From NCBI GenBank assembly GCA_947184155.2, contig CAMXCT020002713.1, positions 309,501 through 373,500 on the forward strand: a stretch of DNA of 64,000 bases. The letters are read 5' to 3'. Positions 30,300 through 41,499 of the stretch are shown here, piece after piece. The notes under the pieces are model-generated. The model made no database searches, was not told the DNA's origin, and saw nothing but the letters and a program-made list of their open reading frames with translations. The stretch's first letter is position 1. Each line of letters opens with the position of its first letter. The position numbers and the translations under genes were made by a program. The DNA comes from Cladocopium goreaui (Eukaryota; Sar; Dinophyceae; Suessiales; Symbiodiniaceae).

Positions 30300-30580
30300 T
30301 CAACATGTGACAACAATTGACAACAATTGACAACATGTGACGACGACTGATGACAACTGATGACAACTGATGACAACTGACGACATGTGACTCAGTGACA
30401 TGATGCCAAAAGATACTGATCTTGAACTCACTGCTGAAAAGTGTGACGATGACAAACGACAACATGATGACAACTGACGACATGTGGTCAGTGACATGAT
30501 GCCAAAACTGAGACATTTATTGGAGCTATGTTTCTTGAACTCACTGCTGAAAAGTGTGACGATGACAAACGACAACATGA
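30300..30580 (+). repeat. Simple tgacaac repeats and a ~100-bp tandem duplication
   Basis: From 30300 to 30390 there are reiterated tgacaacaattgacaac / tgatgacaac units. From 30392 a block (tcagtgacatgatgcc ... gacaaacgacaacatga) is repeated starting at 30488 with a short insertion. Confidence 0.75.
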
Positions 30581-30596
30581 CACATATATTACTGAT

Positions 30597-31153
30597 ATGG
30601 CAATTTTTCCCCACCTGCCAGGTGAGGGTTGTTAGATTTTATCAGAGCTGTTCTCCTCCTCCGCCTCCTCACCCGCCGCCTCCTCCTCGCAGTCCAGATC
30701 CCAGTGGGCACAGCCGGACCTCCACCGCGAGCTCCAGATCCTAGTGGGCACTGCCGGACCTCAACCGCGAGTTGCAGATCGCAGTGGGCACTGCCGGACC
30801 TCAACCGCGACTTCCAGGTCGCAGTGGGCACTGCCGGACCACAACCGCGACTTCCAGATCGCAGTGGGCACTGCCGGACCTCAACGGGAAGAATGTCAGA
30901 AAAGATGTCAGATAGAATGTCAGAAGATATGCCAGATAGAATGCCAGAAAGAATGTCAGAAAGAATGTCAGAAGATATGCCAGATAGAATGCCAAAAAAT
31001 GTCAGAGGATATGCCAGATAGAATGTCAGATAGAATGCCAGAAGATATGCCAGAGCATATGCCAGATAGAATGCCAGATAGAATGCCAGAAGATTTGCCA
31101 GTAAAAAAATGTATAAATGTCATGGTGGGGATCATTCGAAGTGAAGCAATTTA
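30597..31153 (+). repeat. Repeat element copy 2 (inverted relative to copy 1)
   Basis: It starts with the same ttttccccacctgccaggtgaggg and ends with ggtggggatcattcgaagtgaag. It has fewer tandem units than the copy at 22517-23301: about five 40-bp units and about eight 24-bp units. Flanks beyond the ends are unrelated to copy 1. With copy 1 it forms a long inverted pair about 7.3 kb apart. Confidence 0.75.
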
Positions 31154-32318
31154 ACTAACAATCCCGAGTCCCGAGAGCAAACATTTTGGACTGACCCACC
31201 TGAAGCACCTGCCTGCTCTAAGACTTGGACTTGAAAGTCGCTGCACGGTCGTATTCCCTTTCACCTGAAATAGGCAGGCTTGGAAACTCCCTTCTCATGG
31301 GCTGATTGCAAGAAATAATTACATCTTGCTAGAAATGAATTTCAGAAAGCCGAGCATGCAAGGCACATCAGCTGGCAGCATTGCAGGTGCGTGAGTCACT
31401 GTCAATCACCTTGCTCAACAGCAGTCAGTGTCCACTGGTCAAGTGTCAAGTGTCAGCCAAGATCAGGGCCCCAGACCCAGTTCACCGTCACCCATCAAAA
31501 GCAATGACTCCTGAAAGATGCAAACAAAGCCACCCTCAAGTCAAATCACCACTGGACCACATCTGTCCATGCCACGTGTTTCTTCGACAGAATTATTAGG
31601 CGTTTTTATTGGGGTGGCAAACCTGAAATTTGACAATTGTCACACATTGAAATCACACTGGGTCAAAGCATTGAAAGTAAACCCTCACAACATCTCGCGA
31701 CTCACGACGACATTCAACTGTTACTTACATGTCACCTGAAGCCTATCGTGAGTGAGTCATGGTGCCATGTTTTGCCATGTGATCATCTCCACTTGTGTCC
31801 TTGTCTTGTATCGTCTCTCAACCTCAGTCAGAAAAAGGTGGACAGGTGGCTCATCCAATAACAGTGGACAGTCAGTCGTAAGCTTTTTGGCAGCAGGCCA
31901 GTGACATTTTAGATGATGCTAATCCCTGCATGACTGACAGCTAGTGTGGATTCAAGCAGCAAGTTGCCATTTTGTCAAATGGTCACTGCATTGAGTGAGG
32001 GGGTCTTGCAGATTCAGCCGCTCCGATTGGATTGGCTTAATTGATTATAGTGATGATCTGATTCGATCACGGCCAAAAGCCAATCAAATTAAATTGGGGC
32101 TAGAGCTGATCTGTGGCTCAGCATGGCATCGATCTCATCAAGTGGTTGTCAAATGAAAGTGATAGTGGAGATCAATCTGGATCTGAAACTGCTTGGTGGT
32201 CTTTGAATGTCTCATGCCGTCAAGCCTCTTCAGCTCAACCACTCTAGCCTAGTAGCTTTGAAAAATTTACCTTGTCTTAAGGTACCACGCTTACTCTAGG
32301 CCAAAAACACATGGTCAC
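31154..32318. other. No gene seen
   Basis: AT-leaning intron-like sequence with frequent tgtca/tgaca words. No convincing exon or RNA gene. A short direct duplication (ggtaccacgctt at about 32281 and 32324) straddles the next donor site. Confidence 0.4.
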
Positions 32319-32588
32319 CTTAGGTACCACGCTTTGCTCGGGCGGTACGTCCTGGTAGGTTTGATGATCTTGGCAATCGGCTTGGCCGCCTTCTTCTTGG
32401 GCGTTGCTTTGAAAGGCTTACGTCTGTGGGTCCATGGAATCAACCTGTCCCACTCCACATCCGATAATGCCCATGACTCTGACTCTGAGTCGGACGCATC
32501 AACTTTCACCACTTCCTTGACCTTGACATGGCTCTGAGGAGGTCGAGGTGTTGACCTGACGGGAGTGAAATGACTTCTGCATTCTGGG
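32319..32588 (-). CDS. Exon with acidic-to-basic domain
   Basis: Acceptor gtaagtag at 32589; strong donor ctaag|gtgacc at 32318. It encodes SPECRSHFTPVRSTPRPPQ, the acidic VDASDSESESWALSDVEWD, then the Lys-rich KATPKKKAAKPIAKIIKP. The layout resembles a chromatin- or nucleic-acid-binding linker. No family recognised. Confidence 0.6.
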
Positions 32589-35459
32589 CTACTTACTACC
32601 ATCATTTTCGATTCGAGTTGTCATTTTTGAATGGAGTCAAAAGAAACTTTAATAATAATATAACTTCGACATCCACTAGTGAAGTTAAAACCCTCCAACC
32701 ACTCCGATCCATCGGGTCGGCAGGTAAAGCCAAGCCAAACATGTTACATCAAGCAAAATGCACATTGACTGACACAATGATTGATGTCGAGACACACATG
32801 AATCATCTGAAGATTCAAGGAATGCGCGTTCTGACGCAACCACATGTCAAAAGTCGACATTATGCAGCGATGGAGTTGGTGATGCCAACCAGGACTAGTC
32901 ACACCTCAGGGCACTTGCTGTCAAATGGCCATGAGACAGCGAATGAGAACACAGTTTACCTTTTCATACAGAAAGTGAAAGACATCTTGGACTTCCAAAA
33001 TTCAATGGTCACTTTCACAGCTAAGCACTCCTTTGTGAGGATTGATCCTGCAATCCCTTTTTAAATTAAAAAAATAACTGCAGGGGTCAAGATTTGGGAG
33101 TAGCCGTTCAAGGGATTCTGTGGATCACTCAGAACCTTACATCACTGCTGTTTGATGCCACCCCCCACCTGCAAAAGCGCCGCACCAATAGTCAAACCGA
33201 AAGCTCTGAAGCGGCACGAAGAGTCAGTCACACCTTCACGACCAGGATCGATTTGCGCGAGCTTGTGCCACAATGGCTAGAAAGCACAGTCACACTCCAC
33301 ATGTTCACATCTCGTCATTGTTCTAAAATATCACTTAGTAAGATTCTCAGAGTCTTGACAGACAGATGACAACCATGAATGACAAATATTATTCTGTCAA
33401 TGTTTGATACACAAGCGTCTTCAAAGAACAGGACATTAACCGACCAATCAAATTTTTGACTTTGAATCATCGAATCAATAGCAGCTCTTGTGAGCCTGTG
33501 GTGCTTGCCCAGTTCATTCATGCAATGTTTATTGACAATGATCCAGTCAGTGACTCACACTGAACCTTGGACCCCCAAACAATATCGCCATTGGCTCGTC
33601 CCTGGCACTCAAAGAGCTTGTCAGTCTCTCAAATGGGACATAGCAGCTGGACACTTGTGCAGTTTGCTAGGTTGATTGAAGGTCACTTTGTGCAGATTGA
33701 ATGCTTGACTTGATTCAACTGATGGATGGCTGGTTGAACTGATTGATTACTCAGTTGATTGGTTGATTCAAACAAGTGAGGATACCACTCATGTGATTGA
33801 TTGATTGATTGATTGATGGATTGATTGATTGAGGACTGATGATCACTGAGATTGATTGATTAGTTGATTGACTGACTGACTGACTGACTGGCTGACTTAG
33901 ACTGACATTATCATGACTGCCACAGTGCTCTTGCAGCACCACGTCCCTAACCACTGAACCCACATGGCCTCGGATGCCCAGTTGGCAATCTGCAATGGGC
34001 AGTGCCTCAGTCTTGTCAAAGCTTTCATTTGTGTTTCAGGGCTGTGAGCACTGAGACAGTAGACGACTAGACAACAAGAGGTCACACATGACTCAGCAAG
34101 GCCTTCGAAAAGTTGCTGACAGTGAAACAATTCCGATGCCAACATTTAAACAACAGCCAGGATAAAAATACTCCATGATTGATTGACTTGCCAACCTACA
34201 CGCCAGAGGATTGCCAATGTCATTTGTCGGATTTTGTTTCCTTCAATGTTTCGAAATTCAAATGTGACTGAAAAAAACACGTTGCAAACACAACACCCTG
34301 GTTCCCTTGAAGGCCTGAGGCAAAGGCTGAAACCATGACTCGGAAATAAAGCCTTAGTCGGCGATTCCGTTGACTAACAGGACAATGGTCTCAAATGTGT
34401 CTCAAACATTGCTCAGGCAAGCCCCTGGTCTATTGACTGAAAGCAAAGCTCAGTAGTGAGGATATGCATGAAAAAGAAAAAGGTCCCGTACCAATGATGC
34501 ATTTTTTCTCGATTTCATTGGTCAATCTAGGTTCAGTGATGCTGTGCGAGGCTTCACACATCGCTCCCTTCAGAATGCCCAGTGGCACTTGGGAGACATT
34601 GTTGTCACTGTCAATCCAAACTCAAAACCAGTGCATTATTTGTAAGATAATTAATAAATGAGAGCAAGTTAGTGAAAGAGAAAGAAAGTAAGTAGGTCGG
34701 CAAACAGGGAAGTTTAGCAATTATTTTTCGCTTACTTACTCTTTGGCTTCACTGGTTGACTGACAACAGACTACAGCGGACATTGTCCCCTATCACAGCA
34801 TCACTAGGTCACAGGTCGCCGCAAAAGTTCAAGGTCGTTACCTTGGCTGCTGGTCAGATTGGCTGGGGATGGGTTTTGAAGTCTCAAGCTGTCAAGGCTG
34901 AAATCAATCAAGATCCTTTGTTTGAATCAAACAGACTGACACTTGGCAAATGGATCACCACTGGCACTGATAGTAGTTGATGCAGTGATCATGCTCTGTC
35001 AACAGTCAGTCAAGCAGTTACGTCGTAGTGAAACAATGCAGCAATGACTGTGGTGATGCTGTGGTGACCTGTGTTGGGATTGCAGAAACAAATGTCGATA
35101 CAGTAATAAGCCATAACTAGAACCCTTTAATAAACAATAATGAATATGCGTTCTCCCACTCAGGTTTGTCATCAGTCAGTTGTTTGTCTTTTCATGCCAT
35201 GCCCTGTCAATATTCATGATGAGACTCGCAGATCTTCGCGACTAGAAAGGAAGAAAGGCTGGATAAATGACAGCTCTCACAAATGTGAAAGCTGCTCAGT
35301 AAGAAGATGTTGACAATGGGCAGGATGAGTCAATGACTAATAGAGCAAGGAGCTGAATGAGAAAGTTTTAATCAATGACCACTGTGAAGTGAATGATGAA
35401 CATGCCAAAAGAAATGAATGAACCAAAACAACTGACAGACTGACTGGCTGACTGACTCA
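32589..35459. other. Long non-coding stretch
   Basis: Small ORFs here have no codon-like composition. Simple repeats (gattgattgatt, gactgactgact) occur at 33725-33900. I see no RNA gene. Confidence 0.4.
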
Positions 35460-36480
35460 TGACTGAATGAATGAAAAACTGAATGAACGAAATGAATTGG
35501 AATGAAATGAAATGAAATGACATGAAAATGAAATGAAATGAAAATGGAATGAAAATGAAATGAACTTATGAATGATTGAATGAATGAATGAATGACTGAA
35601 TGAATGAATGAATGAATGCATGCATCAATGATTGAATGAATGAAATGAATGAATGAATGAATGAATGAATGAAAGAAAGGAATGAAATAAAGGAATGAAT
35701 GAATGAATGAATGAATGAATGAAGGAAGGAAGGAAGGAATGAATGAATGAATGAATGAATGACATGAATGGATTGGTGGATGAAATGAAATGAAATGAAA
35801 TGAAATGAAATGAAATGAAATGAATGAAATGAATGAATGAAATGAATGAATGAATGAATGAATGAATGAATGAATGAATGAATGAATGAAATGAATGAAT
35901 GAATGAATGAATGAATGAATGAACGAATGAATGAATGAATGAATGAATGAAATGAATGAAATGAATGAATGAATGAATGAATGAATGAATGTGAATGAAT
36001 GAATGAATGAATGAATGAATGAATGAATGTGAATGAATGAATGAATGAAATGAATGAATGAATGAATGAATGAATGAATGAATGAATGAATGAATGAATG
36101 AATGAAATGAAATGAAATGAAATGAAATGAAATGAAATGAAATGAATGATGAATGAATGAATGAATGAATGAATGAATGAATGAATGAATGAATGAAATG
36201 AATGAATGAATGAATGAATGAATGAATGAAATGAATGAATGAATGAATGAATGAATGAATGAATGAAATGAATGAATGAATGAATGAAATGAATGAATGA
36301 ATGAATGAATGAATGGATTGGTGGATGAAATGAAATGAAATGAAAGGAAAGAAATGAATGAATGAATGAATGAACGAACGAATGAATAAATTGAATGAGT
36401 GAATGAATGAATGAAAGAAAGAATGAATATGAATGAACAAATGAATGAATGAATGAATGAAAGAATGAATGAATGAAGGT
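35460..36480 (+). repeat. One-kilobase (GAAT)n/(GAAAT)n microsatellite
   Basis: Almost uninterrupted tgaatgaatgaa with patches of tgaaatgaaatg and rare substitutions. Because neither the GAAT nor the GAAAT unit creates stops on the minus strand, it gives long spurious reading frames of Ser/Phe/Ile/His. Confidence 0.98.
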
Positions 36481-37212
36481 TCGAAAGAAGGAATGAATCA
36501 AGGCAAGGAATGCATGAATGAAAAGAAGGAAAGAAGGAACAATGAGTAAGGAAAGAAGAATGGTAGATATGTGGGGAGAAGGTTCGAGGAAAGAGCACCA
36601 CCATACCGGCAGAGAAAATGCAGACACAGACAGACCAATAAATAAAGCACAAAGACAATACATCAACTAATACTAAGCGCAGGCCAGGACTGAGTGAGTA
36701 GCACGAATAGGAACCCAAAGGCACTGGCACTGACTGACAGAGAACCCAAGTACAATGACCGCCCCCAAACTGCATTTTAAATAGGTGATTTGGGGGCCTT
36801 TTTTTGGGGGGAGACCATTGCCATGTGCAAAACTAGAATGGGGGTCTCAAAGAATCTTTATTGACATTCAAAACCCCAGAATCCAACAGCCAAATTACTT
36901 TTACTACCCAGCCAACCCGTTTTTCACAGTCAAGTCAAGCCACGGACACAATCCTCAAGCCACGCCGGGGTCAGCACACTGCGGTCATTGTTCAACAGGA
37001 TTTTGGTCCTTATCGCCAGTCAGTCATTGACTTCAGCATTACTGGTGCCAGCTTTGATAAGTTCAAGGTGGAAATAGCAGATTTTTTTTTTGACAGTAAC
37101 TTCGTTTGAGCAAATTGCACTTTGAATTGAATCAACCTGTGAGTCAGGCCAGTTCTCAATGGTCCAAGTCTGTCTGAGATGTCCAAGTCAAGCCAAGAGA
37201 CAGAAGTCTCAC

Positions 37213-37326
37213 CTGTCTGCAGCGGCCTCTCAGCTGGAACCCCCCGAGTTGAAAAAAGAAGCATTGCGCACGCCTCGACATGCCGATGTCATTCAAGATC
37301 TCCGCCCTTAGGATGGCCGACAGTGT
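37213..37326 (-). CDS. Short exon
   Basis: Acceptor gacatgcag at 37327 and donor cag|gtgaga at 37212 bracket an open 38-codon segment: TLSAILRAEILNDIGMSRR followed by AQCFFFQLGGFQLRGRCRQ. The sharp splice signals on both sides make it one of the best-supported exons. Confidence 0.6.
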
Positions 37327-37489
37327 CTGCATGTCAAAACTTTTTGAATAGTCGTTGATGTTTTGATAAGCGTTGATTGCCGTTTGAAAGTTGAAGCCAA
37401 TGTCAATTGTCAGTTAATGTTGCCCGGCACTTACATTGTCAATTGTCCATCAAATTGAATGATTCCTCCAAAACTTGTCATGATGAATG

Positions 37490-37893
37490 CCTTCCATGGG
37501 ACATGACTTCGTCTCTGTTCTGGCTCACGGCAAAGTCATCAAACAGCGATTCTGCTTCCTCGTCGATGTACTCGAAATCATCATCATCATCCACCACTTC
37601 CACCACATTGTCACCTCGCCGACCTCGCCGCCATGGAGGAATGGCCCAGTCCGGTGGAGGGTGATCTGGCTCAGGAGGTTGATTGGGAGGTGGTAATGGT
37701 GGTTCAGTAGTCGGAGGTGATAGTGGTGGTGCAGTAGTCAGAGGTGGTGGTGGTGGTGGCAACGGTTGTGGTGGAGGGGAAGGTTCAGGTCGTCGTGGTT
37801 GCAAAGTGGAAGGCTGCTGTGGTCTAGCCTCAAAGAGCAGTTGACAACACCGGCGAAAATAAAACGGGCACACCCCACTGTTCCCAAAAGCCC
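37490..37893 (-). CDS. Proline-rich then acidic exon
   Basis: Acceptor catgcag at 37894. It encodes FGNSGVCPFYFRRCCQLLFEARP, a long Pro-rich stretch (PPPPPLTTAPPLSPP) and the acidic VVDDDDDFEYIDEEAESLFDD. The likely donor is of GC type (ggaag|gcattc), allowed in dinoflagellates. The role is unknown. Confidence 0.5.
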
Positions 37894-38126
37894 CTGCATG
37901 AACACAAGGCCACAAACTCCAAACACTCAGATTGACCAACTAAAATGCACTATAAATAAATTTGATTAACTTCAGATACCCAGCAACCTTTTTGAGCGGA
38001 GGTTGGTGGGTCGTAGGGTCAGCTGGAGGCTGCATCATGACCGGGCATACCAAGGTCCTGAGAGTCAATCGCCTTAGTCCCAACGGGTCAGAGAAGGAAA
38101 ATACGCGATTATGGATTGGCCACCAC

Positions 38127-38341
38127 TTGGTCCAAAAGAAACATGCATGAGTTGACAAAACGCCGTTGGCCAAGTGACAGCGTGTCGGTCATGGACTGGC
38201 TCACTGACCTCAACATCTCTGACAAAGCCCCATTGCACATGTGCTCCCACTCGTCTTCCCAGAACCCATGGCTGTTCAAGATTTGGTTGTGCACATTCGT
38301 CCTGGCAATTGCAGGACACAGAAGTAAAGAATCTAGGTCCT
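38127..38341 (-). CDS. Exon, helical, about 71 aa
   Basis: Acceptor tttgcag at 38342; donor accaa|gtggtg at 38126. It reads EDLDSLLLCPAIARTNVHNQ, then ILNSHGFWEDEWEHMCNGAL and SEMLRSVSQSMTDTLSLGQRR. It is amphipathic and codon-like; unknown family. Confidence 0.55.
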
Positions 38342-38450
38342 CTGCAAACACTCTTTATCAAGTGTGAAGTTTGAGGGAAAACAAATAAGTGAAAAAAGCT
38401 GAAAATGTCCAGAACATTTTAAGGCAAGCCAAGTATCCATGTGCGATCAC

Positions 38451-38538
38451 CCCGGAGGAATTGTCCCAGCATGGCGACGTCTCTGTTGCGATTCTGCGAT
38501 TGCTTCTGCAGAGTCATCGCCACTTCGATGCCACATGC
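38451..38538 (-). CDS. Short exon
   Basis: Acceptor actgcaacag at 38539, donor gtgatc at 38450. It encodes ACGIEVAMTLQKQSQNRNRD followed by VAMLGQFLR. The opposite strand is also open here, so the strand is not certain. Confidence 0.4.
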
Positions 38539-39351
38539 CTGTTGCAGTGTTTAGGTGGCCCACTGTTGTTTATATGACCCTGAACCCAAGTAAGCAACCT
38601 TTAATTGTTGGTGGCTTCTTGGTCTGATGACTTGCATGGGTGCAAATGTCAGTTTTTATTAGTGCAAATTGTCTTTGAAAGAAGCCAAGCTGAGGCGCAT
38701 AAAGGATCGCAAAGACGATCACACACATTGCGCCAGTCCTGTGCCAACCAGCCAGACAACTGATCCTCAGAAACATTGAGGAAGCAGCTGGAAAAACTAC
38801 TGACAGTGACAATGCTTTGTAACCAGTGACAGCTAGTTGTACCCAGTGATGACACTGACATAACCCAAAGACTGCCAGCAAAATGGAACATTGGCCATCA
38901 TGAATGGGCAATATAAAAAACACGAATCAGACTACGATTCAATGTATCTACATCATCGACAACAGTGACCAGTTTCTATTTGTTATAATCGAAATTAATC
39001 CAAGAGTCTTAACAACCTGAGCTGGCACTGAAAGGATCGTCTTGAGCGCATCGCCAAAGAAAGGGTGGGAACAGATCTCAGTCAAATCAGCCGGACAGAA
39101 GCTGGCCAGTCATTAGGGGAGCCAAGGAGCCAGGGTCTTAGAGGTATCCATATTCCCTTTTCAATTAACTGTGGAGGTAATGGTTACGCAAGAGACCCCC
39201 TACTACTATACCTGCCTACTACTGCTGCTGCTGCTACTACCTCCCTTCCCATCATTAAACTCAGAATTCATGTCTGTCTTAACGTGGTGCTATTGACAGG
39301 GGTTCACTGACAACTTTTACTAATGACTTGACAAGGTGCTTGCTTCTGAAC

Positions 39352-39504
39352 CTCCCTCACCAACCCACTGTCACTGCCACCACGGCCGCCACCCCGGCCA
39401 CCACGGCCCTTGCCAGTGCCCTTGCCATTGCCGTTGGCGTCTACGTTCCTCCCCTGCTGGTCCAAGATCCTTGGATTGAAATGGGACTGTTCGAAGAGCT
39501 GAAA
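39352..39504 (-). CDS. GRG-rich exon
   Basis: Acceptor cttgtcag at 39505, donor gag|gttcag at 39351; exactly 51 codons. It reads FQLFEQSHFNPRILDQQGRN and then a Gly/Arg/Lys-rich block (GKGTGKGRGGRGGGRGG), typical of RNA-binding RGG regions. Confidence 0.55.
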
Positions 39505-39737
39505 CTGACAAGATAATATACCCAAATTTCTTTCAAGTAAGTCATTGTAAACTAAGGAAGTTCGCAGTGCACTTTGATTTGCCAATCCAAGGCTCAATGA
39601 TTTTTTTGGTTGTCAGTCAAGTGTTGACTCGGCACACTTTTCCAATGACACACAAATGACCTCACTCAGATGAAACAATGACAACCTAACTACAAATGTT
39701 GTTTTCAAATCAAATCAAAATCAAATCAAATCGAACC

Positions 39738-40037
39738 AAGGGTCTTCGAAGGCAACAAGTCGAGCAAGTCGTGGTGGATCAGCTGCAATCCTTTCCACTG
39801 TCCCCAGTCTTGGAAGCTAGAAGACTTGTCGAGGCCAACAATTATGACCCGAGCTGGCCATTGGACCCAGTCAGGAGGAACCAGCTGGGCCTCGCCTGCT
39901 GCAACCTGTTGCTACAGCCAGGAATGCTTGACAAAATTCAAACAACAATATCAACAATAATTTATAAAGCGCCCCAACAGCAAAAGCCTGACTTGAACAC
40001 CCTGGCCAATCAATCAAACCAAGCAACTGCTTGTTGA
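39738..40037 (+). CDS. Possible plus-strand coding segment
   Basis: After a possible acceptor (gaaccaag) the plus strand encodes GLRRQQVEQVVVDQLQSFPL, then SPVLEARRLVEANNYDPSWP and QLGLACCNLLLQPGML, and ends at a UGA. The composition looks protein-like, while the minus strand has stops in all frames here. It may be an exon of an opposite-strand gene or chance. Confidence 0.3.
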   Translation, partial: KGLRRQQVEQVVVDQLQSFPLSPVLEARRLVEANNYDPSWPLDPVRRNQLGLACCNLLLQPGMLDKIQTTISTIIYKAPQQQKPDLNTLANQSNQATAC

Positions 40038-40302
40038 GCCGCCACCTTGTACATCGGGTCCCTGCTTCGGCGCGTCAGACATCTGCTGCTTGCACCGCTG
40101 CTGGCAGCCATTGCCACTGACACTGTAGTCAGGAAATCCGAGACTGACGTTCAGCCTCAAGCAGCATTGACAGTCAATAAACAATGAGCCATCTTCGCTT
40201 CTATGAAAAGCCCTTGAATTGGATATTTAATGCAACTGGATTGTGATTGTCACAAACCAACCCTTCATAAACCCAATCAAACTTGTCAAGGCACAGTTCT
40301 AC

Positions 40303-40420
40303 CTCTTTCTTCACTGCTTTCAAGGTCCAGCCAGAGCGGTTTTTCCAGGTAGTGGGATCCCGCTGCTCTGAATGGTTCCTCAATGCTGTCATTGGGAATG
40401 ACGAGGTGCAAGTCAGCTGA
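40303..40420 (-). CDS. Short exon
   Basis: Acceptor ttttcattcag at 40421 and donor agag|gtagaa at 40302 frame SADLHLVIPNDSIEEPFRAA followed by GSHYLEKPLWLDLESSEER. Unknown function. Confidence 0.5.
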
Positions 40421-40921
40421 CTGAATGAAAAGGTGCCCAAAGAAAACCCAAACAAATTCAGCTAATCTCAACCTGCTCAAGTCTTTTGCCAATCCCACAC
40501 ACCAGACAGACACAGGTTTCCGCCAAGCATCCAAAGTTCACGGGCGGTGTGTGGATCCACCAGCTTCAGCAGATAGAGACCCTGGTCGAATCAGAAGATT
40601 CGGAGGAAACAAATTTCACAAAAGCTTGAGCTGGCTAAAATACAGGAGTGAAGCAAATAGCCTTCCAAAAAAAGACAGAAAATTAATAAGTCCAAACAGC
40701 AGACATGAAAACGCAATTAACTGCCAACCAGTGACTTGTTGGGCTGTCCTTAGAATCATTGCCCATCATCTCAATCAAACATTTGAAAACCTTTGGACTG
40801 ACTGACTCAGTCAGTAGTGTTGTCATGGTCGTCATCGGTCACTCATTGACTTGACAACAACATCACAGCGACAAACACCGACAACTAACTGTAACTGTCA
40901 AACTTCAAGTCACGCAAATCC

Positions 40922-41066
40922 TGGAACATTGAATGTTGACAAGATTCCTGGTCAGCTTCGAGTCGATGTCCTTGAACTCCAAATGTTTCAGAGCGGCAGA
41001 GGGAGTGCCAGGCCGGTTGGACGAAGACAAATTCGTCGCCACCATTGCGCAACGGGCAGCCACGCC
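40922..41066 (-). CDS. Possible exon
   Basis: After a tcacccag acceptor at 41067, the minus strand is open in two frames, one reading GVAARCAMVATNLSSSNRPG. The downstream donor is not clear (possible GA type). Weak support. Confidence 0.3.
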
Positions 41067-41371
41067 CTGGGTGACGGAAACACAATTTGAGCAACATAGC
41101 CCAGGAAACGAACCGAGGCGTGTTGAATTGATGTCAACTGTCAACAGTGACCAGAGGTCGCACGCAATTTAAGTTATCTGAATCTCAAGTCATCATGACA
41201 TTCAGACACTTTAAGGCTTTGAAAGATTCAATCATGAACTGTATCATGACAACCAAATCAAATCATTGAACGAATTGGAAGATCACTGAATGATCAGTGA
41301 AATGCCAAAGGAAAATAAAATCAAAATATAATATAATATCTATTAATGCCAGCTTGTAAACTGACAGTGAC

Positions 41372-41495
41372 TAGAGTTCCAGTTGATCACATGCAGCCAA
41401 GCTGATCGAACCCAATTCCAGGCCCCCAGACAATGCCATTGCGAAGGGAAGGAAAGTTGGTCGCTCAAGCTCCTGGCTGAGAATGAAGATGAAGA
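41372..41495 (-). CDS. Most upstream exon identified
   Basis: Acceptor ccgtggcag at 41496, donor gtcact at 41371. It encodes SSSSFSARSLSDQLSFPSQW followed by HCLGAWNWVRSAWLHVINWN. No exon is convincing beyond it. Confidence 0.4.
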
Positions 41496-41499
41496 CTGC

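Larger units (their letters stand above)
16933..41495 (-). other. Candidate multi-exon gene (or adjacent genes), minus strand
   Basis: Open reading segments on the minus strand are bounded by plausible acceptors (for example ttcattcag, tttgcag, cttgtcag) and donors (gtgagg, gtatct, gtgacc) and separated by introns of 77 bp to several kb. I checked two joins for frame: 25110 to 25032 gives NPR-PPMVST, and 23277 to 22414 gives PTCQ-ETTIF. The exons are listed separately. Whether they form one transcript is not shown; the Met-started ORF at 29375 could begin its own gene. A frameshift near 23787 and an in-frame UGA at 18188 suggest a decaying copy. No recognised whole-protein family. Confidence 0.4.

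Noticed and set aside
32570-33064. 164-aa plus-strand ORF
   Set aside because: Codon pattern looks like intron sequence; no motif; overlaps the start of a better-supported minus-strand exon.
35372-36775. 467-aa minus-strand ORF of Ser/Phe/Ile/His repeats
   Set aside because: It is a by-product of the GAAT microsatellite; overlapping long frames are open there.
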